64,000 nt of DNA, taken from contig NC_056052.1 in assembly GCF_004379255.2 (NCBI RefSeq), forward strand, positions 16,090,589-16,154,588. Reading direction: 5' to 3'. This document shows positions 33,925 to 44,455 of this stretch, piece after piece. The notes beneath the pieces were generated by a model. The model saw only the letters and a program-made list of their open reading frames with translations, ran no database searches and had not been told where the DNA came from. Numbering within the stretch: position 1 is the stretch's first letter; each line of letters opens with the position of its first letter. Position numbers and translations under genes: made by a program. The stretch comes from Salvia splendens (Eukaryota > Streptophyta > Magnoliopsida > Lamiales > Lamiaceae).

Positions 33925-34140
33925 GTTGTTTCTCTTTTATAGAGACATCCTTGAATGTTTTATGTTCCACTTTTAATGTGGGACAAACTCATTCTTGGTT
34001 TTTTCTCTTTTATAGAGACATCCTTGAATGTTTTATGTTCCACTTTCGATGTGAGACAAAATCATTCTTGATTGTTTCTCTTTTATAGAGACATCCTTGA
34101 ATGTTTTATGTTCCACTTTCGATGTGAGACAAAATATGTT
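33925..34140 (+). repeat. Tandem repeat of about 70-80 bp in the foldback
   Basis: Three copies of a unit containing TTTCTCTTTTATAGAGACATC, CCTTGAATGTTTTATGTTCC and GTGRGACAAA. Inverted copies lie at 35430-35650 in the other arm. Confidence 0.85.
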
Positions 34141-36226
34141 GAAGTACTTTCTTTTATAACTATATGTTTAGAGCATTCATTTATCTTTTTTCAATGTGGG
34201 ATACAAAACTTTCTTTTGTCTTCTACTTTTCTTCATGTTTTGTATGATATATATAAACAAAATTATTTTTTTAAATATATTCTTGATTGATAAAAATAAA
34301 GAATTATTGAGAAATATGATTTGTATATAGAAAATATTTATTTGTATAATAATTATTGTTAGGTTTATACAGTTTGTATAAGAATTATTCTTTCAATGTG
34401 TATAATATTATTTATTAGCTAACATATACATAAATTTATAAATATAAGCAAATTATTAATGATAAATAAAATATTAAGTAGTGTTTATTAATTTTTGTAA
34501 ATAAAATATATTCATTATAAGTTGAAATTCACTCTCTATAATTCAATACACTATAATTCAAGTAGTGTTTTCCCTATAATTCAATACACTCTCTTCCAAT
34601 TTAAACGCTCAAGTCCAATATTAAGTATTGATATTTTAAAAATCAAAAGGTTTAACTTTAAGTAGTGTTTGTTAATTTTTGTAAATAAAATATATTCATT
34701 ATAAGTTGTAATTTTTAGTCTTATTCAAATTTATTATCAATAAAATTTTAATTTTCACCTTATTGTTTGAAATTTGTTTAAGCACATTTTATACATAATA
34801 AAGACTAAAAAGACAAAAAAAAAAAATACTCCATACTTAAAGTTGGATTTCATTTTTAAAATGTCAATACTTGGATGAGAGTATATTGGATTTTATTTAA
34901 TTTAGAAGATAGTATATTGAATTATTCACTTTTATAGTTACACATTTTGGATGTGTTACTCTTTATTTCAATATGGGATAAAAGTATTTATTTATAAGTA
35001 TATATTATAGATCGTCCATCATTCTTTGTCTATATTAATACTCTATCTTATATTATTATAATTTAACAACAAATATTATTACATAAACTATTATTCATTA
35101 GTTCTTTATCATTAATGATTTGCTTAGGTTTATAAATTTATGTATATGTTAACTAATAAATAATATTATACACATTGAAAGAATAATTCTTATACAAATT
35201 GTATAAACCTAACAATAATTATTATATAAATAAATATTTTCTATATACAAATCATATTTCTCAATAATTCTTTATTTTTATCAATCAAAAATATATTTGA
35301 ATAATAATTTTGTTTATATATATTATACAAAACATGAAAAAAGTAGAAGATAAAAGAAAGTTTTGTATCCCACATTGGAAAAAGATGAATGAATGCTCTA
35401 AACATTTGTTATAAAAGAAAATACTTCAACATATTTTGTCCCACATCGAAAGTGAAACATAAAACATTCAAGGATATCTCTATAAAAGAGAAACAACCAA
35501 GAATGATTTTGTCCCATATCGAAAGTTAAACATAAAACATTCAAGGATATCTCTATAAAAGAGAAACAACCAAGAATGATTTTGTCCCACATCGAAAGTG
35601 AAACATAAAACATTCAAGGATGTCTCTATAAAAGAGAAACAACCAAGAATGGTTTCATTAATTCACAAGGCCATCAAATATCTATGGGCTATTATGAATT
35701 TCATGTATTCATTTATTTGTAAAAATTATTTTTAAGTATAAAAATCAATTTTTATAATTAAAAAGTATTTTTTTTTAATTTTCGGTTGAACCGCCCGTTC
35801 AAACCGGCGAACCGCCGGTTCATGCCAAAAACCGGTGGTTTTGAACCGCCTCGTGAACCGGTGGTTTTTTGAACCGGAACTGGAACCGCCGGGACCCTTG
35901 GCGGGCCGGTTCCGGTTCATGCATATGACCGTGAACCGCCGGTTCATGAACCGGAACCGGCGGTTCGGAACCGTTGTGCATGCTTACTCCGCCCTCTATT
36001 AATTGACACCGTTTGACTTAACATGACTTTTAAGAAATGTAGTGGAAAGTAAGTAGAATGTGGATCCTACATTTATATATTAATTTTATAATAAAATGTG
36101 ACGGGAATGAATTAGTGGAATGTGAGATCCATTATTTAAAAGTAGTAAAAAGTAAAAATGACAATTAATGGGGAACTGGCGAAAAATGAATTGGTGCTAA
36201 TTAATTAATTAAGAACGGAGGGAGTA

Positions 36227-36993
36227 ATGTATGATTATGTTGGTTTGCTTTCAAATCAAAATATTTTAGAGGAACCCACCGAATGAAACTAAAATTCGAT
36301 TTGATTTGATATCATATAAATTTTTTTAAAGAGAAACTGATAAATCAAAATGAACCAAAATTAGTGGCTCCATTAGCTATTTCAGTTTAATTAGTGGAAA
36401 TATATACGGGAACCAATAAAGATTGCCGGTTTGCATGACGTATACATCGGTAGAGTGTAAGGACTATTATCTTTTGTTCGGTTGTGTATTCGCTTTTAAT
36501 TTACTATTTATTCATTTTAAATATTTATTACAATTTTTTAAAAACGAATTGGAAAAAAAAAGAAGTGATTCAACTTTTTTGGGATAGAGGGAGTGCTAAA
36601 ATTGTACAACTATAACCATCCTAACTTCACTTCTATAGCTAATTTAATTATATGCAAACTCTGTTATGATTTACTATAACATATTGTGTCTTATCTATTA
36701 TTTTGGTTTAACAATTCGAACACCAACTAGATTGGTGATGGTCTCACATGAACTGGACCATATGTTCCGATATGAGTTGTGAATTGATTATTTTGCAAGT
36801 TAGGTTCACGACACCTATACAAATAGTTTGGACCACATATTTTTCGACTACAAACGATGTAATTTAGCTCAATTGTTCAAGAAAAAAATACAAAGCGTGC
36901 ATCACCTAATTCGATTAGAAATTCGATTAGAAATTCATAGTTGCAATGATAGATTGTTTCTTCTTTTTAGATCATGTGGCTGATATACCTAAA
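36227..36993. other. Intergenic DNA
   Basis: AT-rich, no gene recognised. Confidence 0.5.
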
Positions 36994-37206
36994 TACTCCA
37001 TTCGAGCAATAAAGTGAGACATATTCTTTTTTGGGCCAACATTTTCTTTTATATATGGAAAATAAGGTAACACTTTTTCTCTTTCTTACTTTATCTTTTT
37101 TTCTCACTTATACCTTATTCTGATTCTATCTAACCACTAAACGCTATTACCTAAAGACCTGTGCCCCAAAATAAATGTGTCACATATAATGTGACCGAGG
37201 GAGAAT
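36994..37206. mobile_element. Stowaway-like MITE
   Basis: Begins TACTCCATTCGAGCAATAAA and ends ATGTGACCGAGGGAGAATAA. Subterminal GTGAGACATA/TGTGTCACAT inverted. Confidence 0.6.
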
Positions 37207-37459
37207 AAGTTATGCGCTTTCTTTCTACTATCTCCGTATTTGAAAAATAAAAACATTTGAAACAACACGGGTTTTAATGCATAATTATTAAAGTAAGTGA
37301 AAATAATTGGTAAAGTAAGAGAGAGGAAGAGAAAAAGTAATTGAAGTAGTGTTTAGTAATTGTGGGGTCCACTTACAGAAGATGAATAATTTAGGATGCA
37401 TCTTGAAAAGCGTTGCACCCGTGAAATTTGTTGTGAATTTTGTACATTTCGTTATCATA

Positions 37460-37700
37460 TACTCCATTCGTTCCACAGTAATAGAGACATTTCATTTTCT
37501 GCACTCATTTTGAAAAAATGATATTAAATAGTTAAAGTGGAGAGAGAGTAAAGTAAGAGAGAGAATAATGTAGAGAAGCGTCTTATCTACAATATTCTCT
37601 CTCTTACTTTACTTTTTTCTCTTTCTTAACTATTTATAATTATTTTTCAAAATGAGTGCGCAAAACGAAATGCTTTTATTACTGTGGAACCGATTTGCTA
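37460..37700. mobile_element. Stowaway MITE with long inverted repeats
   Basis: Begins TACTCCATTCGTTCCACAGT and ends ACTGTGGAACCGATTTGCTA. The arms match for about 60 bp (ATTTCATTTT.TGCACTCATTTTGAAAAA against its complement). A partial relative lies just left at 37228-37400. Confidence 0.75.
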
Positions 37701-38688
37701 GTTACATAGTAATCACCGAAAACTAACTTTCATGATGCTAAATTTACTGAAGTTAATAAAATGATTTAAATAACTAATTTCATAAAATATTTAACTATAT
37801 GAAAGCAATGTGCAAAAATTATAGTATAATTATTTAACTACTTTTATTAGTTATGGGATTCCCTAAAAGCCAACCAAAATGTATAATTTAACTAGTATAA
37901 TTTTCCATTGTCAAAGAATCTATACATTGCGATACTTTTGTATGCATAATTAGGTCAAATATATTTGTGGAGTATTTATTCCGTGATAGTACAAAGTAGA
38001 AACCAAATAAGTAATTGTTACACGTATAAAAAAAATAATTTCTGATTAAAAATTAAAAAAAGAATCTCTCTGCACGCAATCCGAATTGGTGAGATGTGAT
38101 TAGCTCATGATAATGTCATACTTTGATTAATTAACTAAAAAAGTATGATTAGGTCAGTATTTCAGATCGTATCCTTATGTTTTATAATTGAATAGAATAG
38201 AATGGGATGTGTCAAAATCTTATCGTCATGAAGTCGCCCTCCTTTATTCTCCAAGATTATTGCCATCCTTGTCTTATAAACACGTACATGCATATACTCA
38301 TTTTTATTTATAAAATAACTTTGTCATTCAAGTCACCAAATTATGCTTGTCATTTTTTCAACACTGTTTAAGAAAAAAATTATCCTAATTGGGTACTAAT
38401 TAAATATCTCAACATAGTTGTATTTTTAAATTTTAGAATTCGATGTCTGAATAGAATCTGCAGTTATTCACAAAAATTATAAACAATTGATTTTTCAGAA
38501 AAATAAGTTATGGTTACTCAAGCCCCAACTCTTTATTAGCTCTATTCTTTCTAAAGCAACTCTTACCCTCAACTTAGAAGTGTGATCATATATGAGCGAA
38601 AGGTTGTAAAAAAGGAGTTATTAGTGTGTTTAAATAATTTGGAGGTATAAAAATAAATTGAGTAGTGTGTTTAAATAAATTTGAGGTA
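37701..38688. other. AT-rich intergenic DNA
   Basis: No gene. A short direct duplication (GTAGTGTGTTTAAATAA..TTGGAGGTAT-like) lies near 38625-38690, next to the Harbinger element. Confidence 0.5.
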
Positions 38689-38691
38689 TTA

Positions 38692-39716
38692 GGGTATCTC
38701 TAGTGGCTTTCGCCCAGTAATAGCTCAGCCACAAACTCCTCCTGCCACATCATCAGCACTAAAAATGCTCCTGCCACATCATCAGGACAAGCAAATAGCT
38801 CAGCAATAGCCTAGTCACATCACCCCTAATTATATAAAACAAATAATTGACAATCACACAAAATACAGAATTAAATTTACGACACAGATACGGGAAAATC
38901 TAATTATTTTATTTAAAATTTAAAAAAGTACATTTAAAAAAATTACATAATTAAAAAAAACTAACGTCGTGTAATCCTCCGCGCCCACAACTCTTCAATT
39001 AAATCCTTTTGGAGTCGAATATGATCATCCGTTTGGCGCATGTCGGCATGTGCTTGGAGGAGGCCGGCTTCATCGTGCGGGACCCCATTTCGTACGTTGG
39101 GGGCGGCTATGCCGTGGCTTGGACCGGCTTCATTATCGTCGTTGACCTAACTAGTTAGTCGTACATCTTCATCTTCGACAATCATGTTGTGCATGATAAT
39201 ACAGGCGTACATTATATCAGCAATGCAGTCGATATGCCACAAACGCGTTGGACCCCTAATTGCCGCCCATCGAGACTGGAGCACACCAAATGCGCGCTCC
39301 ACGTCCTTGCGCGCCGACTCCTGGCGTTCCGCAAAGTAGGTCTTCCTCTCATCCGAAGCGCATCTGATCGTCTTCACAAAGACGGGCCACCTAGGGTATA
39401 TCCCATCCGCCAAGTAGTAGCCCATATCATGCTGGGTGCCGTTGGCGACAAAACTGATGGCCGGACCGACGCCCTGGCACTGCTCGTTGAAAAGGGGCGA
39501 CGAGTTGAGGACGTTGAGGTCGTTGTTCGACCCGGCTATCCCAAAATACGCATGCCAAAAAACATTGCAGGCTCAGGACCGGCGAGCAATCGGCGAGGGC
39601 TCGCGAATCGGCCAGAGCTCGCCGATTTTTCGCCGAAATGGCGCTCGCTGGTTCCAATAGTTCGGCGAGAGCCGGAAATCGGCTACCCGACCCGCTCGCC
39701 GCCATTGGAGATGCTC
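38692..39716 (-). mobile_element. PIF/Harbinger element with transposase remnant, 1025 bp
   Basis: Ends GGGTATCTCTAGTGG and CCATTGGAGATGCTC are inverted repeats, flanked by the 3-bp duplication TTA (38689-38691, 39717-39719). The interior keeps part of the transposase on the minus strand, listed separately. Too short to encode both Harbinger proteins, so it is an internally deleted derivative. Confidence 0.88.
39147..39563 (-). pseudogene. Harbinger transposase (DDE nuclease) fragment
   Basis: Minus-strand frame open from about 39563 to the stop at 39147. It reads WHAYFGIAGSNNDLNVLNSS, SPLFNEQCQG, then MGYYLADGIYPRWPVFVKTI, ARKDVERAFGVLQSRWAAIR and IIMHNMIVEDE. This is the C-terminal half of the plant Harbinger nuclease, including the second catalytic Asp (NND) and the Glu of ERAFG. 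The first Asp and the whole N-terminus are missing, so it is inactive. Confidence 0.88.
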
Positions 39717-39808
39717 TTACAATAAATTGGAGGTCTATTAGAAGTACTAATCCTTAACCTTTGAGTCTTTGACCTTTTATAATTCTTATTTGATGATAAC
39801 ATAATAGT

Positions 39809-40075
39809 TTAAGCATTCGTCCTAAAAAAATAGACTATTTTACTATTTTGGGTCGTCCCCAAATTAGACAAAATCTAAATATGAAAATTGTTTAACTAGT
39901 TACACACAGTACACCACTAATAATGTGGAACTTATAATCTACTAATACTATTTTTACTATTTTTTTCCCTTTTTATTTTTTATTTAATTTTTTCATCTTT
40001 CTCTTATTTTATCAGTTCCACGTAAAAGCCTGTGATATTTACAAATTTGTTTATTTTTTGAGGACAGATGAAGTA
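39809..40075. mobile_element. Stowaway-like MITE
   Basis: Left end CATTCGTCCTAAAAAAATAGA, right end TTATTTTTTGAGGACAGATGAAGTA. It abuts the next MITE. Confidence 0.6.
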
Positions 40076-40279
40076 CTCCCTCCGTACCATTAAGTATGAA
40101 ACATTTGTTTTTCGGCATGAGATTTTATGTTGTGCTGTGTTGTGAGTTAATGAAGAGAGAATAAAGTAACCGAGAATAAGTTGAGAGGGTGTTGTTTCCA
40201 GTTAATGAAACATTTCATATTTAATGGAACATTCTAAAAGGAAAAATATTTATTTTTAATGGCACGAAATGAGTTTTAA
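40074..40279. mobile_element. Stowaway MITE
   Basis: Begins TACTCCCTCCGTACCATTAA and ends AATGGCACGAAATGAGTTTTA. Internal AATGAAACATTTCATATTTAATGG mirrors the start. Shares its TA with the preceding MITE. Confidence 0.65.
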
Positions 40280-42240
40280 TTAGCAGTTTTTCTAGCCAGC
40301 TCCTTCAATCGTCAACGCGATAATTTTGTACTTGTTACCATAGAAGGAATCTCTATTTCTTATTTTTGCAAATTCCCTATAAAATAAGGAAAATGGGAAT
40401 GGTCTGAAGCCTATTACCTCCACCTATAATTAAGAAGAAAGAATTAAATAAGATTTATCCGGATATTCATATATTGAATTAATCTTCTCAATGCTTTCGT
40501 ACAAACAACCTACTAGGGATGTCAATCGGCCCGGCCCATCAATCGGGTATGGGTTAATGGGGTTGTGATTTCTTTCGGGTTATGGAAGTTCAACCCTAAC
40601 CCTGAAAGCTCGGGTTTCGGGTCAGCCCATCGGGTTGCAGCCGATAAGATTAACAAGCGATCAATCCAATAAATAACGACGAAAATTAGTTATATTAATA
40701 AAATGTAAAATATTTAGTCATGATAATTTGAGATATATGCTTAAACTCAATCATAAACATGATCAAATACTAATATTTGAGATATTTCGTGAAATTTTAA
40801 TGCATATTTTAGAAATTTAAATATTTTTAAGTGAAATTGAAGTTTTTAATTTATTTAATAATTATTATATTAGTAAAAATTGAATATATAATTTGTGTAT
40901 ATAATATAAAATTGAAAGTTTTTTTTTAGTTATCTATATTATAAAATTAATCAATGAAATATCGATTTAGAAGTAAAAAAAATAGAATAATAGAAATTTT
41001 ATCAGGTTTTCGGGTCTGGCCCTAACGGGTTGTGGGTTAATCGGATACGGGCTAATCGGATTTTAATTTTATCGGGCTAGAAATTTCCAGCCCTAACCCT
41101 ATAAATTAGGCGGGCTATGTGGGCCAGCCCACGGGGTTACGGCACTACAACCTACAATGGAGTTGCATTAAGTTCATTCACACTAATATATTACGGCTGT
41201 AGGTGGTAATTTTTACTAAAAATGGAAAGAGTGCAAATAACTTGGGACGGCCAGAAAGGAAATATGTGCAAGTAACACGGGACGGATGGAGTACAGGATG
41301 GAGTACAATTCTAGACGAAAAGTAAAAATACCCAGATTTTTCCCATCATCCAATTAGTGATCTGTCCGACCACCACGTAGCCAAAAAAAGAAAATAGAAG
41401 TGGGATAAAAATGACAAATCATCATCTATCCACCAAACAAGCCAAACTAAGTAATCAACACCAAAAAACAATTCAAATGGAATTAAAAAAAGAAAAGAAA
41501 TCAACCTTTTGACCAGAAAGAATACTAATAGCATAAAATGGTGACAACTCAGCTCTTAAGCTTAAAAGATAGGATAGGAGAGGTTGAAGAGTGGAAGAAA
41601 CCACCAAATAAAAAGTTCACAAAAGTCCAAAATAAAGCTACTCTCCAAAACGACGACGTGTCGTGCGAGCGTGAATACTGTGTCTTAGCTTTTGCTAAAA
41701 AAACGAGCTTTCGCCACCACTTTTTTCTACGAAAAAAATAGGAAAAAGGAAATTATATTCGGCCTAACACATGAAATCGAGATGCACACATGGAGTGCAA
41801 GCTACTCCCACGTGGTTTTCACACACCCATACGACGTCGAATCAATTAATTAGTGAGATGATGGGAAAAAGTCTCGGAAAATGACATCAATAATCGGTGA
41901 TAGAATCGACTTTTGTGCTCCTTTTATTTATTTATTTTTTTTTTGCTTTGGAATGTTACACTTTCGCCGTGCCATATAATAACAGAAACATTTGAGATAA
42001 TATCGAAATTAACGCATATTTTGTAAATGAGAAAAATGAGAAGTGGAGTATTTAAAATAATATTAGTTGATAAAGAAATTTATATTATTATTAGTGTTTA
42101 AAAGTGAGTTTTAATAATATAACTTATAAATAAATTAATATATATAGATAATAAATTAGGGATAACTTTTCATAAATAAAATTAAGCCATTTTAATAGGA
42201 TGGACGAGAAAAGAAAGTTCATGTTTTTACCGGAAAAAGG
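40280..42240. other. Intergenic DNA with a GGGATGTCAATCGG-type sequence
   Basis: At 40512 TAGGGATGTCAATCGGCCCG begins an AT-rich stretch that runs to about 41150 and finishes with GC-rich CGGGCTATGTGGGCCAGCCC. This is reminiscent of hAT-like non-autonomous elements, but no target duplication is seen. The 41538-41741 open frame lacks recognisable features. Confidence 0.4.
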
Positions 42241-42255
42241 AGTACTATTATCACT

Positions 42256-42365
42256 TAGGACTGGATCCTACAGTACATAATTGCCACTCATTAGAGTACT
42301 TTTATTTTCCATTAGGACTGAATCCTAAGGTATATAGTTGCCACTCATTAGAATATTTTTATTTT
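42256..42365. repeat. Imperfect tandem duplication, about 60 bp
   Basis: 'TTAGGACTGGATCCTA' and 'TTAGGACTGAATCCTAAGG' each lead into 'TTGCCACTCATTAGA' and a TTTTATTTT run. Confidence 0.8.
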
Positions 42366-42546
42366 TTATTATTCTTAATTTCTAAGATATCATAGACTGA
42401 AGTTACTTTGCTATGAATTCTCTGTTCATCTGGTTCAAAGCAAAATATCGTTTTGTCTAGATTGATTAGCTAGCGCATGCAGTACAGACGTACAGTAGTC
42501 TAAGGATTATATTAGTAGGTGGTGTTCGGTTTCCAAAATAAAATAG

Positions 42547-42785
42547 TACTTCCTCCGTCCTATGTTACTCATACTTTTCATTTTAGGTCGTAAATTTGGG
42601 ATTGATTTTTTAGTGTAATTAAATTAGAATTTCAAGTGTAATGAGATATCACTTAATAAATGAGCTCTTAACTTAATCTAGCATATTAATTAAATACATT
42701 AATTCTAATTTAAACTATAGATAGTGTAAGTAGTTTGTGACGAGCCGAAATGGAAGAGTGCAAGTAACATGAGACGGAGGGAGTA
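42547..42785. mobile_element. Stowaway MITE
   Basis: Begins TACTTCCTCCGTCCTATGTT and ends TAACATGAGACGGAGGGAGTA, a good inverted repeat bounded by TA. Confidence 0.85.
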
Positions 42786-43103
42786 TCAAGATATAATTTA
42801 GGAATGAGTTGTGAGATTAAACCCCCTATGACTAATTATCCCATGATTATTCATCTAGGATTGAGTTGTGGGATTAAATCTCTTGAAACAAACACACTAC
42901 AAATTTAATCCCGGATATAATCTTGCAAACCGAACACCCCCTTAAAGAACAATGTAGTATATGGTACTGATCGATTACTTATTATTAAAATAATTATTTA
43001 TCTAAGATTAAATTTTTAAGATTTAATCATGAAATTTATTCTTTAAAATCGAAGGAGCTCATAGTAGAAGTATGTGAATAAGTGCATATGCTATCTTGTG
43101 TAA

Positions 43104-43631
43104 GAGCATTCACTATGGAAGGACTCGCCCAGTCTCTCAGAGGACCGGACCCTTCTTTTTTTCTTTTTTTTTTTAAATTTCCACATCAGTCTTTTATCCT
43201 AGTTATTAATAAGGGTCTATTACCCTGCAATGGAAGGGCCTATCAAGAGCCTATCGCACTTTATATTTTATTTCCACATCATCAACATTTGTATATTTCA
43301 ATTTTAATTGTTTTACTCAACTAAAATGCGATAAAATGGTGAATAAAATAAAGTCAAGATAAATAAATTATATTCGGTGAAAATATACTTAATTAAATAA
43401 TTAAATGGAATATGGATGTGTATATAGAGAGTTAAAAAAAAAAATCGATGATCGGCCATATCTCCACAATGGAGGGCCGATCAAAGGCCCTATGGGATCG
43501 GCCAAAGCCGATACAACGGCTCTTTGGGGTGATGGTGGAAAGGCCGGTGATCAAGCCCTCTTCCACAAAATGAGGGGTCGATGGGGGAGCCGATCATAGG
43601 CTCAATTGATCGGCCCCCACAGTGAATGCTC
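43104..43631. mobile_element. PIF/Harbinger MITE, 528 bp
   Basis: Ends GAGCATTCACTATGG and CCACAGTGAATGCTC are inverted repeats, flanked by TAA (43101-43103, 43632-43634). No coding sequence; the right part has short GATCGGCC repeats. Confidence 0.85.
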
Positions 43632-43634
43632 TAA

Positions 43635-43889
43635 TACTCTCTTCGTCCCATAATAAGAGTCACATTTTTTCATTTTGGTCCGCCCCATAATAAAATCACA
43701 TTTTACTTTTACCATTAATGGTAAGTAGGTACAACATTCCACTAACTCACTGCAATCATATTTTATCATAAAACCAGTATAAAAAAGTGGATTCCATATT
43801 CCACTAACTTTTCTAACCCACTATTCTTCAGATTTTTTAAAACCCGTGCCCACACCAAATGTTACTCCTATTGTGGGACGGAGGGAGTA
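43635..43889. mobile_element. Stowaway MITE
   Basis: Begins TACTCTCTTCGTCCCATAATA and ends TATTGTGGGACGGAGGGAGTA. It lies directly beside the Harbinger MITE. Confidence 0.85.
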
Positions 43890-43972
43890 AACGATATTGG
43901 TTGTATAAGTACTCCATAAAGAATGTCTAATTTTTGTTTTAGAAAAATTAATTATCTCTACTTTATTTTTTC

Positions 43973-44176
43973 TACTGCTCCTTTCGTTTCACTCAAGATG
44001 TCCACATTCTTGAGTGACACGAGATTTTAGGAAGCGTTGATGGTTAAAGTAGAGGGAAAAAAGTAGTTGAATATTTTATTGAGGATAGAAAAGAAAGAGA
44101 TTTATTTTCAAAAATATTTTAAGTGAAACAAATTAAAAAAGGATAGATGGACATTTTAAATGCAATGGGGAGAGTA
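43973..44176. mobile_element. Stowaway-like MITE
   Basis: Begins TACTGCTCCTTTCGTTTCAC and ends AATGCAATGGGGAGAGTA. Internal AAGATGTCCACATTCTTGAG pairs with GGACATTTTAAATGC. Confidence 0.65.
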
Positions 44177-44267
44177 CTTAAATTTCTCCCAATTCTATAT
44201 AAAAAACAAAATTGCATAAAAATCTCAAGTCTCAATAAAAAAAAAAATCTAGAGTCTAAATAGAAAA

Positions 44268-44450
44268 TGTTGAATTTTCATTTTTATTCAACTTATGTCT
44301 GCCGTGGATTACATGCCTTTAAATAGGCTTAGAGATACAACTAATATTGTAAAGATTTACCCTAATGTTTGATTCTATTTTACAGGGAAAGTATTATTTA
44401 CGTGATCTCCTCAAATCATTCCTCGTTGATTTACTCTTCTTTCCAATACA
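44268..44450 (-). repeat. 3' LTR of the 44-49 kb copia
   Basis: 183 bp, TG...CA on both strands by its terminal sequence TGTTGAATTT...AATACA (plus-strand reading). Confidence 0.92.
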
Positions 44451-44455
44451 CCCCC

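Larger units (their letters stand above)
33507..35986. mobile_element. hAT-type foldback element, 2480 bp
   Basis: Ends TAGGCGTGCACAA and TTGTGCATGCTTA are inverted repeats, flanked by the 8-bp duplication CTCCGCCC (33499-33506, 35987-35994), as in hAT transposons. The inverted similarity does not stop at the ends: it extends about 950 bp inward on each side (33507 to about 34470 against about 35040 to 35986), leaving a loop of about 0.6 kb. Each arm has a GC-rich part made of the palindromic word ACCGGCGGTT, then tandem copies of a unit with TCTCTTTTATAGAGACATCC. No transposase coding sequence. Confidence 0.85.
33494..36226. mobile_element. Stowaway MITE split by a hAT element
   Basis: The left stub is 33494-33506 (TATTCCTCCGCCC) and the body is 35995-36226 (TCTATTAATTGACACCG...AACGGAGGGAGTA). 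Joined across the hAT insertion it gives one ordinary MITE of about 245 bp. The insertion duplicated CTCCGCCC. Confidence 0.75.

Noticed and set aside
39189..39725. 178-codon plus-strand frame
   Set aside because: It is the shadow of the minus-strand Harbinger transposase fragment.
43082..43324. Plus-strand frame of 80 codons
   Set aside because: Begins at a Harbinger MITE end and crosses its non-coding body.
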